From positions 1 through 5,135 of the forward strand of contig JAOUDB010000229.1 in NCBI GenBank assembly GCA_029859485.1: DNA of 5,135 bases, written 5' to 3'. Source of the stretch: Desulfuromonadales bacterium. Its GTDB lineage: Bacteria > Desulfobacterota > Desulfuromonadia > Desulfuromonadales > BM103. Each line of letters begins with the position of its first letter. The first letter of the stretch is position 1. Below are positions 4,906 through 5,135 of the stretch, one piece after another. Made by a program: the position numbers and the translations under genes. Below the pieces are notes generated by a model, which had not been told where the DNA came from, did no database searches, and worked only from the letters and a program-made list of their open reading frames with translations.

Positions 4906-5097
4906 TTATTCGTCGTGGACTTTGATGGCAAAGTCAGGGCAAAGCAATTCGCACTGCATGCACTTGATGCAGTCTTCAGGTCGTGGGGCAGTGACCAAAA
5001 AGACATCCATCTCCAGGACATTCTTCGGGCAGAATTCGACGCAGATACTGCAACCTTTGCAGTTACGCTCGATGATTTCGAGTCTGGCACCACTCAT
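4906..5097 (-). CDS. korD: 2-oxoglutarate:ferredoxin oxidoreductase, delta (2x 4Fe-4S ferredoxin) subunit
   Basis: This 63-residue protein carries two ferredoxin-type cluster motifs: Cys13-x2-Cys16-x2-Cys19-x3-Cys23-Pro and Cys43-x2-Cys46-x2-Cys49-x3-Cys53-Pro. It should hold two 4Fe-4S clusters and pass electrons between the KorB cluster and soluble ferredoxin. All eight Cys are present. The linker (LEMDVFLVTAPRPED, 28-42) is longer than in a minimal 2[4Fe-4S] ferredoxin and typical of oxidoreductase delta subunits. AAAGGAG at 5108-5114 lies 10 nt before the ATG. It is the first visible gene of the operon. In Geobacter, from memory, icd and mdh precede such a cluster, so the real operon may begin outside the window. 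A free-standing ferredoxin is possible but unlikely given the 30-nt gap to korA. Confidence 0.93.
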   Translation of the reverse strand: MSGARLEIIERNCKGCSICVEFCPKNVLEMDVFLVTAPRPEDCIKCMQCELLCPDFAIKVHDE

Positions 5098-5135
5098 TCT
5101 GGTTCGTCTCCTTTGTACTAGATTTTTAGCGTAAA
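5098..5135 (-). promoter_or_regulatory. Leader sequence upstream of korD
   Basis: Thirty-eight bases are visible before korD. They contain the AAAGGAG ribosome binding site (5108-5114) and A/T-rich sequence beyond it (CTAAAAATC on the minus strand). No clear promoter pair fits in this space, so transcription probably starts beyond the right edge or in an upstream gene. Confidence 0.4.

Noticed and set aside
1..5135. CRISPR array, insertion sequence, tRNA, integrase or defence genes
   Set aside because: No regularly spaced repeats, transposase-like frames, terminal inverted repeats or cloverleaf-like sequence were seen; base and codon use look even across the window.

Overview
The window is ordinary chromosomal DNA of a Gram-negative anaerobe. 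The order Desulfuromonadales (Geobacter, Desulfuromonas and Pelobacter relatives) is the best guess. This rests on a complete four-subunit 2-oxoglutarate:ferredoxin oxidoreductase operon in the order korD-korA-korB-korC, a short exported protein with a Cys-rich (GLG1-type) repeat, and moderate GC content. The assignment is inference from gene content and remembered family patterns, not from a search. No mobile element, CRISPR array, tRNA or rRNA was seen.

Layout, left to right. (1) Positions 1-200, minus: the N-terminal 66 codons of an exported Cys-rich-repeat protein that runs off the left edge. (2) 201-661 has no conventional gene but is not empty. It holds a minus-strand promoter-like sequence (433-460), an 11-bp-stem intrinsic terminator with seven U residues (338-374), and between them a possible small RNA or attenuated leader of about 89 nt carrying an anti-Shine-Dalgarno stretch. 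The opposite strand has an 8-codon mini-ORF with a strong ribosome binding site, and a 32-bp perfect palindrome lies at 530-561. (3) 662-1084, minus: a 140-aa charged, helical protein of unknown function. (4) 1085-1224: a compact divergent promoter region. (5) 1225-2175, plus: a class I fructose-1,6-bisphosphatase (fbp) with several departures from consensus. (6) 2201-2332: the fbp terminator and a 19-bp-stem bidirectional terminator between two convergent units. (7) 2350-5097, minus: korD, korA, korB and korC, tightly spaced.

Kor converts between 2-oxoglutarate + CoA + oxidised ferredoxin and succinyl-CoA + CO2 + reduced ferredoxin. In acetate-oxidising anaerobes it is the 2-oxoglutarate step of the TCA cycle. 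Fbp catalyses the irreversible step of gluconeogenesis, needed when such cells grow on acetate or other small acids. The two units converge and have separate terminators, so they share central carbon metabolism but not a transcript.

Three starts are set here by ribosome binding site position: fbp at 1225, the 140-aa protein at ATG 1084, and korA at the inner GTG 4875. I see no new multi-gene system. The least explained sequence is the 201-661 intergenic region.
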